From assembly GCF_900116195.1 (NCBI RefSeq), contig NZ_FOZW01000008.1, positions 215,371-279,370 on the forward strand: a stretch of 64,000 bases of DNA, read 5' to 3'. Source of the DNA: Alloyangia pacifica. Its GTDB lineage: Bacteria > Pseudomonadota > Alphaproteobacteria > Rhodobacterales > Rhodobacteraceae. Under the pieces are notes generated by a model that was given only the letters and a program-made list of their open reading frames with translations, searched no databases and was not told the DNA's origin. A program made the translations under genes and the position numbers. Shown here in pieces: positions 7,829 to 16,829 of this stretch (its first letter is position 1; every line of letters starts with the position of its first letter).

Positions 7829-8587
7829 ATGAGCAACGCAGAACAGGCGGAGACGGTCCGGCGCTCGCGCCCGGTGCGTGTGGCCGAGGCGATCAAGGAC
7901 TGGGTGGTCGAAAAGGGCCTGATGCCCGGCGACCGGCTGCCCGGCGAGGCCGAGCTGATCGCGCATTTCGGCATGTCCAAGGGCACCATCCGCGAGGCCA
8001 TGCGGCTGCTGCAGGCGCAGGGGCTGGTGGTGACCAAGACCGGCCCCGGCGGCGGCAGCTTCGTCGGCGAGGTCAGCACGGATCGCGCGCGGGCGCTGCT
8101 GGCCAACTACTTCTACTTCCGCAATGTCTCGATCGACGACATCTACCAGCTGCGCGTCGCGCTGGAGCCGGAGGTCGCGGCCTCTCTGGCGGGCCGGCTG
8201 GACGCCGGGCAGATCGCGCAGCTTGAGGCGATCATGGCGGACTATGCCCAGCCCGCCGCCAATGCCGAGGAGGAGCGGGCGCAGCACGTCGCCTCGCTGC
8301 GGTTCCACGCCTGCCTTGCGGAGTTTTCCGAGAACGCCATGCTGAGCTTCTTCATCGGCTTCATGGCGCGGATCCTCACCGACCTGACGGTCTACAAGCG
8401 GCTCTATGCCCAGCCCAACGAGGCGCTCTGGAAGCAGGGCCGCGCGCATCAGCTGCACCTCATCGCGGCGCTGAAGGCCGGGGATTCCGAGGGCGCACGC
8501 GAGGTGATGCGCGACCACATGCAGATGGCGCGGCGGATGATGGAGGATCAGGAAGCCGTGGTGATGAAACGCTTCATCGCCGAGTAG
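7829..8587 (+). CDS. GntR-family regulator with FCD effector domain
   Basis: A 252-residue FadR-type regulator. The winged HTH spans about residues 15-80 (RVAEAIKDWVVEKGLMPGDRLPGEAELIAHFGMSK is written here only by its ends: RVAEAIKDW to HFGMSK, then GTIREAMRLLQAQGLV). The all-helical FCD domain follows from about 95 (LRVALEPEVAASLAG; LRFHACLAE; HQLHLIAALKAGD), where His and Asp residues usually bind a metal and a carboxylate ligand. The ATG at 7829 is preceded by GCAGG. It meets the DUF1028 gene tail to tail with 12 bp between. Its target is inferred from matching palindromes at its own and the peptide-transporter promoters. Confidence 0.93.
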   Translation: MSNAEQAETVRRSRPVRVAEAIKDWVVEKGLMPGDRLPGEAELIAHFGMSKGTIREAMRLLQAQGLVVTKTGPGGGSFVGEVSTDRARALLANYFYFRNVSIDDIYQLRVALEPEVAASLAGRLDAGQIAQLEAIMADYAQPAANAEEERAQHVASLRFHACLAEFSENAMLSFFIGFMARILTDLTVYKRLYAQPNEALWKQGRAHQLHLIAALKAGDSEGAREVMRDHMQMARRMMEDQEAVVMKRFIAE

Positions 8588-8599
8588 ACGGGCAGGGGC

Positions 8600-9283
8600 C
8601 TACTGGCTGACGATCCTTGGAAAGGGGTCGGCGAGGTAGGGCTCGTCCAGCGTCGGTACCGTCCTCGCCCAATCGGCATAGGCCCCGCCGGTGGCATGGC
8701 CGTGCAGCGCGCGCAGATCGCGCAGCGGCGTTTCCGAATGGTCGATGCGCAGGGTCAGCGGCGCGGCTTGGCGGCTGACCACCAAAAGCGCGGCCGAGAG
8801 CAGGCCGCGGCTGTCGCCGCCGCAGGCTGCGGCGCGATCGAGAGCGTCCATCAGGCGCTGGTCGAACGGCGCGGTGGAGGCGAGGAAGCCGTCTAGGCAG
8901 GCATCGAGCACGGCTTCGGACGACAGCAGGTTGCCCGAGACGATCACCTTGTCCGCCTGCCGGGCCCCGGCGGTGGGAATGCTCTCGGCCCCGGTGTGGG
9001 TCGCTGTGCGCCCCTGCGGATCCAGCGCCGAGAGCTGCCGCTGCGCCTTGCCCGTGTCCGGGGCGACCACCTGCGCGACGGCCTCTTCCGCGGGAACGCC
9101 CTGCCGCATCAGCTCCAGCACCCCGGTCCCCCACATCGTCGAGGGCAGCGAGCCCTGCGAGGCGCTCAGCCCCGCCTCGGCATCGCCGCGCAGCACCCAG
9201 CCGCCGACGCAGAGGCTGCCGGTCGTCGCCGCGCCGCCGTAGCTGCCCGATTTTTCGTCGTAGGCGAGGATGGAAATGGTCAT
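8600..9283 (-). CDS. DUF1028 family protein (Ntn-hydrolase-like fold)
   Basis: A 227-residue protein matching DUF1028 along its length: MTISILAYDEKSGSYGGAATTGSLCVGGWV at the N-terminus (opening strands), then AEAGLSASQGS, and LLSSEAVLDACLDGFL in the centre. DUF1028 proteins are predicted to adopt the Ntn-hydrolase fold and often sit beside peptide or amide catabolism genes, but the reaction is not established. The gene is divergent from a peptide ABC operon and the shared gap contains two GntR-type palindromes, so co-regulation and a role in handling the imported substrate are likely. No signal peptide is visible, so it is probably cytoplasmic. Confidence 0.88.
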   Translation of the reverse strand: MTISILAYDEKSGSYGGAATTGSLCVGGWVLRGDAEAGLSASQGSLPSTMWGTGVLELMRQGVPAEEAVAQVVAPDTGKAQRQLSALDPQGRTATHTGAESIPTAGARQADKVIVSGNLLSSEAVLDACLDGFLASTAPFDQRLMDALDRAAACGGDSRGLLSAALLVVSRQAAPLTLRIDHSETPLRDLRALHGHATGGAYADWARTVPTLDEPYLADPFPRIVSQ

Positions 9284-9312
9284 TCAGGGTCCCTGTCTGC
9301 TGCAGGGTTGAA

Positions 9313-9326
9313 TTTATCATGAAAAT
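9313..9326. promoter_or_regulatory. Operator-like site, DUF1028-proximal copy
   Basis: TTTATCATGAAAAT matches 12 of 14 bases of the consensus TTTATCATGATAAA. It lies 30-43 bp upstream of the DUF1028 start codon, close enough to overlap its promoter. Its centre is 28 bp from that of the perfect copy. Confidence 0.65.
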
Positions 9327-9340
9327 TTGGCCTCATGCAA

Positions 9341-9354
9341 TTTATCATGATAAA
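9341..9354. promoter_or_regulatory. Operator-like perfect palindrome before peptide ABC operon
   Basis: TTTATCATGATAAA is a perfect 14-bp palindrome (16 bp with the flanking A and T), in a markedly AT-rich island, 33-46 bp upstream of the binding-protein start codon. The same motif lies before the GntR gene, which makes that regulator the best candidate ligand. Confidence 0.75.
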
Positions 9355-9386
9355 TAATTGATCCTGACCAGCTGGGAGGTCACGAA

Positions 9387-10964
9387 ATGTCCATCACGTC
9401 CTTTACCCGCCGGGGCCTGCTGGCCGCGGGCACGGCTCTCACCCTGACATTCGGCGCGCTGACCGGCGTGCAGGCGCAGACCCCGCCGGGGGTTCTCATC
9501 GTCGGGCAGATCGCCGAGCCGAAGTCGCTCGATCCCGCCGCGGTGACCGCGGTGAACGACTTCCGCATCCTGATGAACGTCTATGACGGCCTCGTGCGCT
9601 ACAAGGACGGCACGCTGGAGGTCGAACCGGCCTTGGCGACCGATTGGACGATTTCCGACGATGGCACCGAGTATACCTTCACGCTGCGCGAGGGCGTCAG
9701 TTTTCACGACGGTGCGCCGTTCAACGCCGAGGCGGTGAAGTTCAACTTCGATCGGATGCTGGACGAGAGCCACCCTTTCCACGACACCGGCCCCTTCCCG
9801 CTGGCCTTCTTCTTCTCGTCGGTCGAGAGCGTCGAGGCGGTGGACGAGCTGACGGTGAAATTCACCCTCTCGGAACCCTACGCGCCCTTCCTGTCGAACC
9901 TCGCCTATCCCACCGGCCTGCTGGTCTCGCCCGCTGCGGTCGAACAGTATGGCGCGGACTTTGGCCGCAATCCTTCGGGCACCGGACCGTTCAAATTCGC
10001 CGAATGGCGCTCGAACGAGGCGGTGGTGATCGAGGCCAACCCCGACCACTGGGACGGTGCGCCCGCGCTGCAGGCTGTGGTCTTCCGCCCGATCACCGAC
10101 GCCAACACCCGCACCGCCGAAATGCTGGCCGGCGGCATCGACCTGATGGTCGAGGTGCCCCCCGTGGCGCTGAGCGAGTTCCAGGGCGATGCCTACACGC
10201 TGCACGAACAGGCCGGACCGCACGTCTGGTTCCTGATCCTCAACGCCAAGGAGGGGCCCTTCGCCGACAAGCGCGTGCGGCAGGCGGCGAACTACGCGAT
10301 CAACAAGGAAGCTCTGGTGAACGACGTGCTGGAGGGCACCGCGGAGGTCGCCGCCGGGCCGACCCCGCCGGCCTTTGCCTGGGCCTACAACCCCGATCTC
10401 GAGCCCTATCCCTACGATCCCGAGAAGGCCAAGGCGTTGCTCACAGAGGCCGGGGCCGAGGGGGCGGAGCTGACATTCTATGTCACCGAAGGCGGCTCGG
10501 GGATGCTCGATCCCATCGCCATGGGCACCGCGATTCAGGCCGACCTCAATGCCGTGGGCTTCGACACCAAGATCGAGACCTACGAGTGGAACACCTTCCT
10601 CGGCGAGGTGAACCCCGGGCTCGAGGGCAAGGCGGACATGGCGGAGATGGCCTGGATGACCAACGATCCCGACACGCTGCCCTTCCTCGCGCTGCGCACG
10701 GACGCATGGCCCGACAAGGGCGGGTTCAACTCGGGCTATTATTCCAACCCCGAGGTCGACGAGCTGCTGGAGGCGGCCCGCGTCGCCACCGATCAGGATG
10801 AGCGCGCCGTGCTCTACAAGCAGATGCAGACCATCGTGCAGGAGGACGCGCCCTGGGTCTTCGTGGCGAACTGGAAGCAGAACGCGGTGACCTCGGAGCG
10901 GGTCGAGAATTTCACGCTGCAGCCATCCTTCTTCCTGCTGCTGGATGACGTGGTGAAGAACTGA
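9387..10964 (+). CDS. ABC transporter substrate-binding protein, family 5 (peptide type)
   Basis: A 525-residue periplasmic protein of the DppA/OppA/NikA class. A Tat-like signal (FTRRGLLAAG and hydrophobic core) ends near VQAQ at residue 30. Family landmarks: IAEPKSLDPAAV, YDGLVRYKDGT, then FTLREGVSFHDGAPFNAEAVKFNFDR, named here by its core EGVSFHDG, and FADKRVRQAANYAINKEALV. The ribosome site GGGAGG is 7 bases before the ATG. First gene of a peptide ABC operon with two permease domains and two ATPases; the ligand may be a peptide, opine, amide or similar small molecule. Confidence 0.94.
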   Translation: MSITSFTRRGLLAAGTALTLTFGALTGVQAQTPPGVLIVGQIAEPKSLDPAAVTAVNDFRILMNVYDGLVRYKDGTLEVEPALATDWTISDDGTEYTFTLREGVSFHDGAPFNAEAVKFNFDRMLDESHPFHDTGPFPLAFFFSSVESVEAVDELTVKFTLSEPYAPFLSNLAYPTGLLVSPAAVEQYGADFGRNPSGTGPFKFAEWRSNEAVVIEANPDHWDGAPALQAVVFRPITDANTRTAEMLAGGIDLMVEVPPVALSEFQGDAYTLHEQAGPHVWFLILNAKEGPFADKRVRQAANYAINKEALVNDVLEGTAEVAAGPTPPAFAWAYNPDLEPYPYDPEKAKALLTEAGAEGAELTFYVTEGGSGMLDPIAMGTAIQADLNAVGFDTKIETYEWNTFLGEVNPGLEGKADMAEMAWMTNDPDTLPFLALRTDAWPDKGGFNSGYYSNPEVDELLEAARVATDQDERAVLYKQMQTIVQEDAPWVFVANWKQNAVTSERVENFTLQPSFFLLLDDVVKN

Positions 10965-10978
10965 TCCACCGGCGATAG

Positions 10979-10995
10979 CGGGGGCGCTGCCCCCG
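10979..10995 (+). terminator. Intercistronic hairpin after the binding-protein gene
   Basis: CGGGGGC and GCCCCCG form a 7-bp GC stem with a 3-base loop 14 bp after the stop codon. A second G5/C5 pairing (11007-11025) is followed by GGAGTATTTTG. Together they probably cause partial termination or protect the upstream message, giving more binding protein than permease. Confidence 0.5.
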
Positions 10996-11097
10996 TCGCG
11001 GCCCCTGGGGGGCTGCGACTCCCCCGGAGTATTTTGTGAAAGATGAAGGGCGCTGTGCGGCGAAGGGCACGGGGCGTCTGCCGCAGATGGAGCTGCC

Positions 11098-12045
11098 ATG
11101 ACGGGTTACATCCTCAAGCGACTGCTCTCGGCCATCCCGGTGCTGCTGGGGATCACCGTGATCGTCTTCGCGATCATGGCGCTGATCCCCGGCGACCCGG
11201 CGACGGCGATCCTCGGATCCTATGCGACACCGGAGAACGTCGAGAAGCTGAACCGCGATCTGGGGCTCGATAAGCCGCTGGTGCAGCAGTATTTCATCTG
11301 GCTGGGCAATATGCTGGGCGGGGACTTCGGCACCTCCTTCTCGCTCAACCGACCGGTGCTCGACGAGGTGGTCGAGCGTTTCGGGGCGACGCTGGTGCTG
11401 GCGGGCACGGCCTTTGTGCTCTGCTCCATCTTCGGCATCGTGGCGGGGGTGGTCTCGGCGGCGAACCAGTACGGTTGGGGCGACAAGGGCATCACCTTCG
11501 CGGTGCTCTTGGGGATATCCATCCCGTCGTTCTTTCTCGGCATGATGATGATCCTGATCTTCGCGGTGAAGCTGAAGTGGTTCCCGGTCTCGGGCATGTG
11601 GCCGATCTACGGCGATCGCGACCTCTGGGCGCTGCTCCGGCATCTGACGCTGCCGGCCATCGCGCTGGCGGTGGTGGCGACCGGGGTCATCGCGCGGCTG
11701 TCGCGCTCGGCCATGCTCGAGGTGCTGCGGCAGGATTTCATCCGCACCGCGCGGGCCAAGGGGGTGCACGAGAGCGGGGTGATCTGGCGGCACGCGCTGA
11801 AGGCGGCCATGGTCTCGATCATCCCGGTGCTGGGCATCCAGGCGGGCTTCGTGCTGTCGGGCGCGGTCTATATCGAGATCGTCTTCCAGTGGCCGGGGGT
11901 GGGGCGGATGCTGGTCGACGCGATCCTCAAGCGCGACATCCTGCTGGTGCAGGGCGGGGTGGTGCTGGTCGCTGCCTGCTACGTGCTGTTCAATATCGCG
12001 GTGGATGTGGCGCAGAGCCTGCTCGACCCGAGGATCAAGACATGA
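11098..12045 (+). CDS. Peptide-type ABC permease, DppB-like
   Basis: A 315-residue inner-membrane permease starting MTGYILKRLLSAIPVLLG, the classic DppB opening of one helix before a large periplasmic loop (LIPGDPATAILG; LGLDKPLVQQY). Five more helices follow, with the EAA loop RTARAKGVHESGVIWRHALK coupling to the ATPase. It is 133 bp behind the binding-protein gene, separated by hairpins, and overlaps the next gene by ATGA. Confidence 0.95.
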   Translation: MTGYILKRLLSAIPVLLGITVIVFAIMALIPGDPATAILGSYATPENVEKLNRDLGLDKPLVQQYFIWLGNMLGGDFGTSFSLNRPVLDEVVERFGATLVLAGTAFVLCSIFGIVAGVVSAANQYGWGDKGITFAVLLGISIPSFFLGMMMILIFAVKLKWFPVSGMWPIYGDRDLWALLRHLTLPAIALAVVATGVIARLSRSAMLEVLRQDFIRTARAKGVHESGVIWRHALKAAMVSIIPVLGIQAGFVLSGAVYIEIVFQWPGVGRMLVDAILKRDILLVQGGVVLVAACYVLFNIAVDVAQSLLDPRIKT

Positions 12046-13925
12046 GCGGGTTTCTCAAACTCCTCGCCCGCAACCGGCTGGCGCTGGCCGGGGGCATCGT
12101 CATGGCACTGGTGGTGCTGCTGGCGCTGGTCACGCCGCTGCTGCCGCTGGCCGATCCCGATGTCACCAACACCGGCGCGCGGTTTCAGCCGCCGTTCTCC
12201 GAGGGCGCCCTGCTGGGCACCGATCATCTGGGCCGGGACCTGCTGTCGCGGCTGCTCTGGGGCACGCGGCTGTCGCTGGCGGTGGGCTTTGCCGCGGCCA
12301 TCGCGGCGGCCACCATCGGCGCGGCGGTGGGCATCGTCTCGGGCTTCTACGGGGGCCGCACCGACAACCTGATCATGCGCGGCGTCGATATGCTCATGGC
12401 CTTTCCCTATATCCTGCTGGCGCTGGCCATCGTCGCGGCGCTGGGGCCGGGGCTGCTGAACGCGCTGATCGCCGTGGCGGCGGTCAACGTGCCGTTCTTC
12501 GCCCGCAACATCCGCGGCATCACCGTCGGCCTCGCACACCGCGAGTTCGTCGATGCCGCACGGCTCTCGGGCCTGTCGAACGCGCGCATCATCCTGTCGG
12601 AGATCCTGCCCAACGTGATCCCGGTGATCGTCATCGCCATGTCCACCACCATAGGCTGGATGATCCTCGAGACCGCGGGGCTCAGCTTCCTTGGCCTCGG
12701 CTCGCAGCCGCCGCAGGCGGATCTGGGCTCGATGCTGGGCGAGGCGCGCTCGGCGCTGATCACCAATCCGCACACCTCGGTGGTGCCGGGGCTGATGATC
12801 CTGATCATCGTCATGTCGATCAACCTGCTCGGCGACGGCGTGCGCGATGCGCTCGATCCGCGGCTGAAGTCCGGCGCGCTGTCGCGGCCGATGGCGGCGA
12901 CGCGGGTGGACCGGCGCGGGCCTGTGCCCGAGAGCGCGGGGCAGGGGCTGCTGGAGGTACAGGAGTTGCAGACCCAGTTCCACGTCAAGGACCGCGTGTA
13001 TCGCGCGGTGGGCGGCGTGTCGCTGCATGTGGAGCCCGGCGAATGCCTTGGCCTCATTGGCGAGAGCGGCTCGGGCAAGTCGGTCACCGCGCTCAGCGTC
13101 ATGGGGCTGGTCGCCTCGCCGCCCGGGGTGATCACCGGCGGCGCGGTGCGCTACGAGGGCGAGGATCTGATCGGCGCGCCCTACGGCCGTCTGCGCGACA
13201 TGCGCGGGCGCAATGTGGCCTATATCTTCCAGGACCCGCTGGCGACGCTGCACCCGCTCTACCGGGTCGGCGACCAGCTCATCGAGGCGATCCGCGCGCA
13301 CCGGCCCATCGGCCGCAGGGAGGGGCAGGCGCGGGCGCTGGAGCTGCTGAAGTCAGTGCGCATTCCCAACCCGGAAAAGCGGCTGACCGACTACCCGCAC
13401 GAGCTGTCCGGCGGCATGCGCCAGCGCATCGGCATCGCCATGGCGCTGGCCAACGAACCCGACGTGATCATCGCCGACGAACCGACCACCGCGCTCGACG
13501 TGACGGTGCAGGCGCAGATCCTCGCGCTGCTCGACGACCTGCGGCGCGAACGCGGGCTGGCCATCGTCTTCATCACCCATGATTTCGGGGTGGTGGCGCA
13601 GCTCTGCGACCGGGTGGCGGTGATGTATGCCGGGCGCATCGTCGAGGAAGGGCCGACGCAGGCGATCCTCGAGCGGCCGCTGCATCCTTACACGGCGCGC
13701 TTGATGGCCTGCGTGCCCGAGCTTGGCACCGGCAAGCGCAGGCTCGAGGCGATCCCCGGGCTGCCGCCGGTGGTGGACCGCCTGCCCAAGGGCTGCGCCT
13801 TTGCCGAGCGCTGCACCCGGGCGCAGCCCGACTGCCGGAAGGGCGAGATCGACCTCTACCGCGCCGGGCCGCGCGCGGTGCGCTGTATCCACCCCGAAGC
13901 GCCGCTGCAGGAGGCCGCCGAATGA
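12042..13925 (+). CDS. Fused peptide ABC permease (DppC-like) and ATPase (DppD-like)
   Basis: One continuous 627-residue frame joins two normally separate subunits. Residues about 1-277 are a DppC-like permease ([23 protein letters not shown] loop [17 protein letters not shown]; ends [11 protein letters not shown]). A linker of roughly 25 residues ([20 protein letters not shown]) leads to an ATPase with Walker A GESGSGKS near 341, signature [15 protein letters not shown], Walker [13 protein letters not shown] and the C-terminal oligopeptide-transporter cysteine region [14 protein letters not shown], a possible Fe-S or metal site. No frameshift or stop separates the halves. The ATG at 12042 overlaps the upstream stop; the ORF is also open upstream, but that part is a shadow of the DppB gene. 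Confidence 0.93.
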   Translation: MSGFLKLLARNRLALAGGIVMALVVLLALVTPLLPLADPDVTNTGARFQPPFSEGALLGTDHLGRDLLSRLLWGTRLSLAVGFAAAIAAATIGAAVGIVSGFYGGRTDNLIMRGVDMLMAFPYILLALAIVAALGPGLLNALIAVAAVNVPFFARNIRGITVGLAHREFVDAARLSGLSNARIILSEILPNVIPVIVIAMSTTIGWMILETAGLSFLGLGSQPPQADLGSMLGEARSALITNPHTSVVPGLMILIIVMSINLLGDGVRDALDPRLKSGALSRPMAATRVDRRGPVPESAGQGLLEVQELQTQFHVKDRVYRAVGGVSLHVEPGECLGLIGESGSGKSVTALSVMGLVASPPGVITGGAVRYEGEDLIGAPYGRLRDMRGRNVAYIFQDPLATLHPLYRVGDQLIEAIRAHRPIGRREGQARALELLKSVRIPNPEKRLTDYPHELSGGMRQRIGIAMALANEPDVIIADEPTTALDVTVQAQILALLDDLRRERGLAIVFITHDFGVVAQLCDRVAVMYAGRIVEEGPTQAILERPLHPYTARLMACVPELGTGKRRLEAIPGLPPVVDRLPKGCAFAERCTRAQPDCRKGEIDLYRAGPRAVRCIHPEAPLQEAAE

Positions 13926-14878
13926 GCATCGCGCTGAAACTGACGGATCTGTCGAAGTCCTTCGCAGTGGGGCGGCGCCTTTTCGGTGGTCCGGTGGGCC
14001 ATGTCCACGCGGTGCATCCGATCACGCTTGAGGTACCCCAGGGCGAGACGCTGGGCATTGTCGGCGAGAGCGGCTGCGGCAAGTCCACGCTGGCGCGGCT
14101 GCTGGTGGGGCTGATCGCGCCGACGACCGGCAGCATCGAGATCGATGGCGCGGCGCTGGACAACGCGAACCCGGCCATTTTCGGCAAACGCATCCAGTAC
14201 GTCTTCCAGGACCCGATCTCCTCGCTCAACCCGCGCAAGACGATCCGGCAGATCATGGAGTCGCCGCTGAAGCGCCTGCACGGCATGGGCAAGGCCGAGC
14301 GCGACCGGCGGATTTCCGAGATCTTCGCGAGCGTGAACCTGCGCGAGGAGTTCCTCGAACGCTACCCGCACGAATTCTCCGGCGGGCAGGCGCAGCGCAT
14401 CGGCATCGCGCGGGCGCTGGCGGCGCAGGCCAGCATCCTGATCCTCGACGAGCCGGTCTCGGCGCTGGATGTGTCGGTGCAGGCGCAGGTGCTGAACCTG
14501 CTGGCCGACCTCAAGGCGGAGTTCGGGCTGACCTATCTCTTCATCTCGCACGACTTGGCGGTGGTCGAGGCGGTGAGCGACCGGATCGCGGTGCTCTACT
14601 TCGGCTCGGTGGTCGAACTGGGCCCGGCCGAGGAGGTGTTCCGCGCGCCGCGCCATCCCTACACGAAGCTGCTCGCAGACAGCGCGCCGGTGGTGGGGCG
14701 TCCGCTCAAGGCGCCCGAGCAAAAGGGCACCGAGCTGCCCGACCCGCTGAACCCACCGCCCGGCTGCGCCTTTGCCGCGCGCTGCCCGCGTGCGAGTGAT
14801 CGCTGCCGCGCCGAGGTCCCGCGGCTCGAAGCGGCAGGCGGGACTACGCAGGTGGCCTGTTTCCACCCGCTGACGTGA
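13922..14878 (+). CDS. Peptide-type ABC ATPase, DppF-like
   Basis: A 318-residue ATPase with Walker [10 protein letters not shown] near residue 48, Q-loop YVFQDPISSLNP, signature FSGGQAQRIGIARAL, Walker B LILDEPVSALD and H-loop ISHDLAVV. The C-terminus has the cysteine-containing tail CAFAARCPRASDRC seen in Opp/Dpp ATPases. It begins inside the stop of the fusion gene (ATGA) and ends the operon. It pairs with the ATPase domain of the fusion protein to drive import. Confidence 0.95.
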   Translation: MSIALKLTDLSKSFAVGRRLFGGPVGHVHAVHPITLEVPQGETLGIVGESGCGKSTLARLLVGLIAPTTGSIEIDGAALDNANPAIFGKRIQYVFQDPISSLNPRKTIRQIMESPLKRLHGMGKAERDRRISEIFASVNLREEFLERYPHEFSGGQAQRIGIARALAAQASILILDEPVSALDVSVQAQVLNLLADLKAEFGLTYLFISHDLAVVEAVSDRIAVLYFGSVVELGPAEEVFRAPRHPYTKLLADSAPVVGRPLKAPEQKGTELPDPLNPPPGCAFAARCPRASDRCRAEVPRLEAAGGTTQVACFHPLT

Positions 14879-15329
14879 CGGTGGCGGTCAGGTGAAACTT
14901 CGGTGGCTCCGCCAAGTTTTGCGGTCGGCACGAGTAGGTGCCTGCGCGTGGTGCAGGTCGTGGGAGCGCATCGCTTAGAGCATTGCCCCTTGCCGGCCAC
15001 CGCCGGGGCGAGATTGGCTTCGCTGAGCCGGGCGGCCAAGGTCTTGGCAACTCGCATTCGACGGCGACGTGCAGGAAGTCGTCCCGACAGAGCTGGTCCG
15101 GGTCCATCTTAATCATCTCGGAGCGTGATTGGCGGCAAGGCGCCACGAACCTCGCCCTCTGCGCTGCACCGCAACGCGCGCCGACGAAACCTGCCCTGAT
15201 GCGCGGCCCGGAGGGCGCGGGCGTGGTGCCGTCTTCACCCGAGGACGAGGTACTTTGCGGCCCGCTGCGCGACGCGGCCGGGAGCTATCCCGGCCACGAT
15301 ATGGGTTCACCCGGCAGAGCGGGGCCGAT
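14879..15329. other. Intergenic region after the first peptide ABC operon
   Basis: 451 bp without a supportable gene. It starts with a hairpin likely to end the ABC operon. Short open frames on both strands here lack recognisable features, and none has both a ribosome site and consistent coding character. I saw no convincing terminal inverted repeat or transposase fragment. Confidence 0.55.
14895..14919 (+). terminator. Probable terminator of the first peptide ABC operon
   Basis: AAACTT (14895-14900) pairs with AAGTTT (14914-14919), and GGTG with CGCC inside it (one G-T pair, one bulged C, loop GCTC). It lies 17 bp after the last stop codon. Only a short T-run follows. Confidence 0.45.
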
Positions 15330-16592
15330 TCAGAGCGAAGCGGCTTGCTCCTCGACCACGGCTTCGCCCTCAGCGGCATCTTCTTCGCCGTCCTCTTCAG
15401 CGTCGTCCGTGCCGTCGGCGAGATCGTCCTCCTCGAAGGTCTCGTCGCTGACTTCGGCCTCGCGGGCGGCCTGTTCCTCGAGCGCGGCCGCCACGGCCTC
15501 GGGGTCGGGGTTGGCAGCGCGGATAGCCTCGAGGAGTGCGGCGGCCTCCTCTTCGGAAAGCGCGCCCCTGGCACTGTCGAGAAGCGCAGCCTCGGCCTCG
15601 GCGACCGACTGCTCGGCGATGGCGAAGTCCTGCTCGGACGGCGCGCCGCCATCGATCACCGCCTGCGCCTCGGCGAGCTGCTCCTCGGTCGGCTGGACCT
15701 GGCCCTCGATCTGCGCCTGCGCCTCGGTGGTGTCGGGGTAGTCGAGCACCTCCTGCGCCGCGGCCTTGGCCTCTTCGGTGGCCTCGGGGTCGTCCAGCAC
15801 GGCCTGCGCCGCCAGAACCTCGTCCTCGGTCGGCTTGTTCTCGACGAGCGAGAAGGCCTCGGCCAGAGCCAGCGTCTCCTCGGCGGCGACAACGGCGTCT
15901 GCGTAGGCGGCGCGGGCAGTTGCGGCGTCGCTCGCGAGGTAGTCGGCCACGGCCAGCGCCGCGGCGAGGCTCACCGGCCCCTTGCCGGTCGCGTAATTGC
16001 CGTTGGCGATATGCGCCTCTTTGGCGCGCGGGCTCGAATGCAGCGCGCCGTTCAGCTTGCCCAGGGCGCTGGCGTGGAGGGTATCCTTGACCTTGCCGGG
16101 GCGCGATGCGGGAGGCCGCACCGAGACCTCGGGTGCCTTCTGCTTAGGGCTGACCGATACGGTGCGGGTTGCGGCCGTTGCCTTGGCCTTGCGCGTTTCC
16201 TTGGGCTTTTCAGCGCCGCCGAACAGGCCTCCGATCCCGGACTTCAGGCTGCGGCCGAGGCTGGTGAAATCCTCTTGAATGGCGCGACCGAGGGCCTTGC
16301 CCCCCTTGTTTCCCTGGCTGGAGTTTCCGCCACTGCTGCGGGCCGAGGCGGATTTGCCGCCGCCCTTGCCCGAGTTGCCGCGGTCACTGTCGGACTTGCC
16401 GGAGTTCCCGCCCCCTTTGCCTCCACCGTTGCCGCCGCCGTTACCACCACCTTTGCCGCCACCATTGCCGTTGCCACCGGCCTTGTCGCTCTTGGCGTAG
16501 GCTTGGTCTGCGGTCACAACCGTCACGATCGGCGCGACGACAAACGTGGACAGCGCCAGGGCCGAGACACCAATTCTCAGAAACGTCAGCAT
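15330..16592 (-). CDS. Secreted low-complexity protein: Gly-rich N-terminus, acidic C-terminus
   Basis: Encodes 420 residues; I do not recognise a named family. A signal peptide covers about residues 1-33 (cleavage likely after AYA). Residues 34-100 are glycine, lysine, asparagine and serine, with repeats of GGGKGGGN. A middle segment (about 100-235) includes IQEDFTSLGRSLKSGIGGLFGG and a conserved-looking LHASALGKLNGALHSS. From about 265 a loosely repeated AQAVLDDPE / AQEVLDYPD / AQAVIDGG helix occurs, and the tail is dominated by Glu and Asp (EEDDLADGTDDAEEDGEEDA). The ribosome site GGGAG precedes the ATG. The charge separation suggests an extracellular or periplasmic structural or ion-binding role; that is inference. 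Confidence 0.75.
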   Translation of the reverse strand: MLTFLRIGVSALALSTFVVAPIVTVVTADQAYAKSDKAGGNGNGGGKGGGNGGGNGGGKGGGNSGKSDSDRGNSGKGGGKSASARSSGGNSSQGNKGGKALGRAIQEDFTSLGRSLKSGIGGLFGGAEKPKETRKAKATAATRTVSVSPKQKAPEVSVRPPASRPGKVKDTLHASALGKLNGALHSSPRAKEAHIANGNYATGKGPVSLAAALAVADYLASDAATARAAYADAVVAAEETLALAEAFSLVENKPTEDEVLAAQAVLDDPEATEEAKAAAQEVLDYPDTTEAQAQIEGQVQPTEEQLAEAQAVIDGGAPSEQDFAIAEQSVAEAEAALLDSARGALSEEEAAALLEAIRAANPDPEAVAAALEEQAAREAEVSDETFEEDDLADGTDDAEEDGEEDAAEGEAVVEEQAASL

Positions 16593-16829
16593 TTTTTATC
16601 TCCCTTCGGTCGCCGCCGTGGGGGCAGCTGCCTATTTCTTCACCGTCGTTTGATCAGGGCTTCGGGGCAGAAGTAGGGCGCGTGGAGGGGGTTCGAGCAG
16701 CGCGGCGGGCGCATTCCTGCCCAATACGTGCAGAGCTCTGTCGCAATCAGTTTCTGCCGAGACACCTGTCGAACTTGCGGCACCGGCGCTCGGTATCCCT
16801 TCACCGCGACCGGGCGGCGCGATCCGGCG

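Noticed and set aside
6017..8518. Very long minus-strand open frame of 833 codons
   Set aside because: It covers the DHA2 exporter and the GntR gene in another frame, is dominated by Arg, Ala, Gly and Pro, and has no family motif. It results from GC-rich codon bias.
14879..15329. Possible insertion-sequence remnant after the first peptide ABC operon
   Set aside because: Short frames with Cys/Arg/Pro-rich content resemble broken coding DNA, but no transposase motif or matching terminal repeats were found, and the most repeat-like piece forms a hairpin suited to a terminator.
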